From contig CBDBQH010000003.1 of NCBI GenBank assembly GCA_965208975.1, positions 1,674,001-1,738,000 on the forward strand: a stretch of DNA of 64,000 bases. The letters are read 5' to 3'. This document shows positions 61,204 to 64,000 of the stretch, piece by piece. Made by a program: the position numbers and the translations under genes. This stretch comes from G963663315 sp965208975. GTDB lineage: Bacteria > Pseudomonadota > Gammaproteobacteria > Arenicellales > Poriferihabitantaceae. Each line of letters starts with the position of its first letter. Position 1 is the stretch's first letter. The notes under the pieces were generated by a model. The model was not told the origin of the DNA. It was given only the letters and a program-made list of their open reading frames with translations, and did no database searches.

Positions 61204-63153
61204 ATGTCAAAACCAACCGGACAAAACAGGCAAACCTTCAGGAAATTCCGGGAGGGAGCGTTCAAGTGGGCAAACTGGCAGGAGGATATCTTTAATGAAG
61301 ACACTTCCCATAAATGCCCCACTTATGTTCATCGCACACCGCCGTGCCAGGGCAGTTGCCCTTCCGGAGAGGATATTCGGGGGTGGTTGCAGATTATCCG
61401 TGGTATCGAAAAACCGCCGGCGGATATGAGCTGGCAGGAATATGCGTTCCGGCGCTCGACGGACGCCAACCCGTTTCCTTCGATGATGGGGCGGGTTTGC
61501 CCGGCGCCCTGTGAGGCGGGTTGTAACCGCAACAATGTGGACGATTTTGTCGGCATCAATGCCGTCGAACAATACATTGGGGATACCGCTGTCAATGAAA
61601 ACTTCCGGTTTGAGACTGCGCCGCCTCTCAAACAGCAGCGGGTTGCCGTTATCGGCGGTGGCCCGGCGGGTCTGGCGGCGGCTTATCAGCTGAGGCGAAA
61701 AGGTTATGGCTCCGTTATTTTTGAAAAGCAGGCGGAGCCTGGCGGTATGTTCCGCTACGGGATTCCGGGGTATCGAACGCCACGGAACGTACTGGATCAC
61801 GAGATCCAGCGGATACTGGATCTGGATGGCATTGAGGTGCGATTGAATACGCGGGTGGGTACTGACTTGCCGATGCAGCAGCTGGAAAATGATTATGACG
61901 CGATTATCTGGGCGATTGGATGCCAGAGCGGCAACGCCCTGCCGCTGGATGGCTGGAATGAGGCGCCGAACTGTGTCAGTGGCGTCGCCTTCCTGGAGGC
62001 TTTCAACAAGGGCAATCTGAAAGTCACGGCGGACAAGGTGCTTTGTATCGGCGGTGGCGATACCTCGATTGACGTAGTGTCGGTGGCGAGACGACTGGGC
62101 AAGATCGTGAATATCAACCAGAAGGACCGCCCGGAAGAGGTCATTGGTGGCTATGCGGCTCATGATTCGGCGATGGTCGCGCTCAGGCAGGGTTGCGATG
62201 TGACCCTGACCGCATTGTTCAAACGCCAGAATATGACGGCGTCGGAAATTGAGGTCGAGGACGCAACCACAGAAGGAGTCAACATTATAGACGGCGTTAT
62301 GCCGGTTGAATTGCTGATTGGCGACACAGGACGGGCGGTTGGCCTGGTAATGATGCAGTGCGAAATGGATAACCAGGGCGCTCCAGTCGCTATCGAAGGC
62401 ACGGAATTTGAGCTGGAAGCGGATTTGATCGTTTCTGCGATCGGACAGGGCGGTGACCTTGCGGGCATAGAGGATATGGCCAATGAGCGCAATCTGATCA
62501 GCGCCGACCCGGGCTTCCGGGTGCCGGGCCGGCCGGGGCATTTTGTCGCGGGGGATATTGTCCGCCCCCATTTGTTGACCACCGCGATCGGGCAAGCCGC
62601 GGTCGCCGTGGCCAGTGCAATCAGTTTTATGACGGGTGACGACCCCTCAAAGCGCCCCAGAGTGGACGTGCATCACTTCAATTTGCTGAATAAACTGAAC
62701 GAGCAGGGCCTTCCGGTTAGCGAATACGACAAAAGCCAGATACACGGCACGGACAGCGCCGGATTTGCGGTACACAACTACGAGGACCGTTCCGCCAACG
62801 AGATCATCCCGGCAGACGAACTGTTCCTTGCCCATTTCGATCCGGAAGATCGTAACAAGCGAACATCCGTAGTGCCCGATGCGGCTCAGGTTCTGGGGCA
62901 CTTCGAGGAACGCCATATCATTCTGAGTGAAGAGCAGGCGGTGGCGGAGTCGAGTCGGTGCATGAGTTGCGGCATGTGTTTCGAGTGCGACAACTGTGTG
63001 ATTTACTGTCCGCAGATCGCCGTGTTCCGGGTCAAAAAAGACCAGGCCACGCTCGGGCGTTATGTCGATACCGATTACAATAAATGTATTGGCTGTCATA
63101 TCTGCGCGGATGTCTGTCCAACCGGCTATATCGACATGGGTCTCGGAAAATAA
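61204..63153 (+). CDS. dsrL: DsrL, iron-sulfur flavoprotein NAD(P)H:acceptor oxidoreductase
   Basis: A 649-residue GltD-like oxidoreductase. N-terminal cysteines (PPCQGSCPSGEDI, RVCPAPCEAGCNR) bind [4Fe-4S]; FAD motif VIGGGPAGLAAAYQLR near residue 150; NAD(P)-binding CIGGGDTSIDVVSVARRLG near 280; and a C-terminal ferredoxin part with CMSCGMCFECDNCVIYCP near 585 and CIGCHICADVCPTG near 627. In Allochromatium DsrL moves electrons from DsrAB to NAD+ and is needed for sulfur oxidation. Its presence supports the oxidative direction; the DsrL-1/DsrL-2 subtype cannot be decided by eye. Confidence 0.96.
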   Translation: MSKPTGQNRQTFRKFREGAFKWANWQEDIFNEDTSHKCPTYVHRTPPCQGSCPSGEDIRGWLQIIRGIEKPPADMSWQEYAFRRSTDANPFPSMMGRVCPAPCEAGCNRNNVDDFVGINAVEQYIGDTAVNENFRFETAPPLKQQRVAVIGGGPAGLAAAYQLRRKGYGSVIFEKQAEPGGMFRYGIPGYRTPRNVLDHEIQRILDLDGIEVRLNTRVGTDLPMQQLENDYDAIIWAIGCQSGNALPLDGWNEAPNCVSGVAFLEAFNKGNLKVTADKVLCIGGGDTSIDVVSVARRLGKIVNINQKDRPEEVIGGYAAHDSAMVALRQGCDVTLTALFKRQNMTASEIEVEDATTEGVNIIDGVMPVELLIGDTGRAVGLVMMQCEMDNQGAPVAIEGTEFELEADLIVSAIGQGGDLAGIEDMANERNLISADPGFRVPGRPGHFVAGDIVRPHLLTTAIGQAAVAVASAISFMTGDDPSKRPRVDVHHFNLLNKLNEQGLPVSEYDKSQIHGTDSAGFAVHNYEDRSANEIIPADELFLAHFDPEDRNKRTSVVPDAAQVLGHFEERHIILSEEQAVAESSRCMSCGMCFECDNCVIYCPQIAVFRVKKDQATLGRYVDTDYNKCIGCHICADVCPTGYIDMGLGK

Positions 63154-63175
63154 GATATTCGGCGGTGGACTGGTC

Positions 63176-63580
63176 ATGATATTGATTTTTCGAATGGCGG
63201 GTCTGGTACTGGTATTTGGCATGATCAGCCTGTCTCACTCCTCCCGGTTTCATGATGATCAGCCGCTACAGTCGGTTCTGACCCTGCCGAAGGCGGTGCG
63301 GGGTGACAGCTGTGTCGCGCCGGTTGACCAGATGCGGCGCAACCATGCCGATATGCTTTTCCATCAGCGTGATGAAACCATGTATTTTGGTGTGCGTGAC
63401 GCCAAACACAGCCTGATCGGATGTATCTCCTGTCATACCCAAAAGGATGCCGCGGGGCAGTTTATTCCCATCAATGCGCCGGGCCAGTTTTGCCAGGAAT
63501 GTCATGCCTTTACTGCGGTGAAGATGGACTGCTTTCAATGTCATGCCGCGACTCCGGCGCAAGGGGTGAGCGGGCAATGA
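63176..63580 (+). CDS. dsrJ: DsrJ, periplasmic triheme cytochrome c
   Basis: A 134-residue protein from ATG 63176 with an uncleaved-signal-like hydrophobic N-terminus (MILIFRMAGLVLVFGMISL) and three heme c motifs: CISCH, CQECH and CFQCH in the C-terminal half. An additional Cys (DSCVAPVDQM near residue 43) corresponds in position to the unusual His/Cys heme ligand of the family. Part of the transmembrane DsrMKJOP complex. Confidence 0.94.
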   Translation: MILIFRMAGLVLVFGMISLSHSSRFHDDQPLQSVLTLPKAVRGDSCVAPVDQMRRNHADMLFHQRDETMYFGVRDAKHSLIGCISCHTQKDAAGQFIPINAPGQFCQECHAFTAVKMDCFQCHAATPAQGVSGQ

Positions 63581-63644
63581 CGCTCCTGACCCGATCCCGA
63601 ATCAACCGGACAGGCACAGTGGCCTGTCTCTGTGGCCGGATCAA

Positions 63645-64000
63645 ATGACGGCTGCGGATACACCCACCCACTCGCGCCGGAGCGTCCTGAAAAAGTCCGT
63701 TGTCCTGCTTGCTGGTCTGGCGCCAGGAGTCAAACTGGTTGATCTGGCGATGGCGACCACGAAACTCGAAGCAGCCGACCATCTGGTACGCTGGGGGATG
63801 CTGGTTGATACAACCCGGTGCGCGGATGGTTGCACTGACTGTGTTGATGCCTGCAATACGGAACACGGACTGAACGGAAAAGGCCGACCACTAACCGATG
63901 CACAGTATATTCGCGTGGTCAAGCTGAAGGATAAATCCACCGGGCATACCTCTTCGTTGCCGCTGATGTGCCAGCATTGCGAAACGGCGCCGTGTGTTGA
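63645..64000 (+). CDS. dsrO: DsrO, periplasmic ferredoxin-like subunit (5' part)
   Basis: The first 118 codons of an exported iron-sulfur protein, running off the right edge. N-terminus has the twin-arginine SRRSVLKK and a hydrophobic stretch, consistent with Tat export. The mature part has RCADGCTDCVDACNTEHG, a [4Fe-4S] motif, and MCQHCETAPCV starting a second. dsrP would be expected to follow beyond the window. Confidence 0.92.
   Translation, partial: MTAADTPTHSRRSVLKKSVVLLAGLAPGVKLVDLAMATTKLEAADHLVRWGMLVDTTRCADGCTDCVDACNTEHGLNGKGRPLTDAQYIRVVKLKDKSTGHTSSLPLMCQHCETAPCV

Noticed and set aside
61207..62595. 462-codon minus-strand frame opposite dsrL
   Set aside because: Antisense of a well-supported flavoprotein gene, with no family features.

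Overview
The window looks like part of a gammaproteobacterial chromosome from a sulfur-oxidising, probably marine and host-associated lineage; this is inferred from gene content, as no rRNA is present. The strongest evidence is a reverse dissimilatory sulfite reductase cluster, dsrA-B-C-M-K-L-J-O, from 56 kb to the right edge, where dsrO is cut off. A glycine-betaine type ABC transporter, TRAP transporter, TauD-like dioxygenase, cysteate/D-cysteine lyase-like enzyme, several large surface adhesins and many IS elements and palindromic repeats fit a genome shaped by host contact and repeat expansion. A sponge or other invertebrate symbiont is possible but unproven.

Layout. 1-1.7 kb: the 5' part of an AddB-like repair gene on the minus strand, coupled to a pterin carbinolamine dehydratase. 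1.9-4.6 kb: a lipoprotein subtilase with a barrel-like tail and a small lipoprotein. 4.7-11 kb (minus): AAA/PD-(D/E)XK protein, cysteate/D-cysteine lyase-like enzyme, DegT aminotransferase, EEP phosphatase and a TbpB-like lipoprotein. 11.2-17.6 kb: two amidases flanking a complete TRAP transporter. 17.7-21.5 kb: EamA exporter, methyltransferase, a six-copy 149-bp tandem array, and a gene carrying 30 consecutive C residues just after its start. 21.5-28.3 kb: IS4 remnant, GlxA-type regulator, MFS transporter with a coupled small gene, aldo-keto reductase, a CARDB/PPC/DUF4189-like lipoprotein and an inverse-autotransporter-like barrel. 28.9-32.5 kb: aromatic amino acid decarboxylase, DsbA/FrnE-like protein, YghU and HigBA.

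32.6-37.35 kb is a 4.6-kb block bounded by a 93-bp direct repeat that contains the promoter and first 60 nt of tRNA-Pro(CGG). The left copy is a broken tRNA; the right copy continues into the intact one. Inside are a GmrSD-like DUF262 protein, an ImmA/IrrE-like protein translationally coupled to a small partner, and an antitoxin-like fragment: a candidate defence or stability module. 37.4-44.9 kb: fused ProW, ProV, ProX, a conserved unknown, TauD-like dioxygenase, DUF924 protein and a PIN/Phd pair.

45-55.8 kb is repeat- and IS-rich: a Calx-beta adhesin of more than 1,600 residues whose two ends run into dispersed repeats, then IS3, IS1380 and IS4 family elements, a tetranucleotide tract, and two gene remnants at the IS4 borders. 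56-64 kb is the dsr cluster. The sulfur-transfer genes dsrEFH, normally between dsrB and dsrC in Allochromatium-type clusters, are absent from that place.
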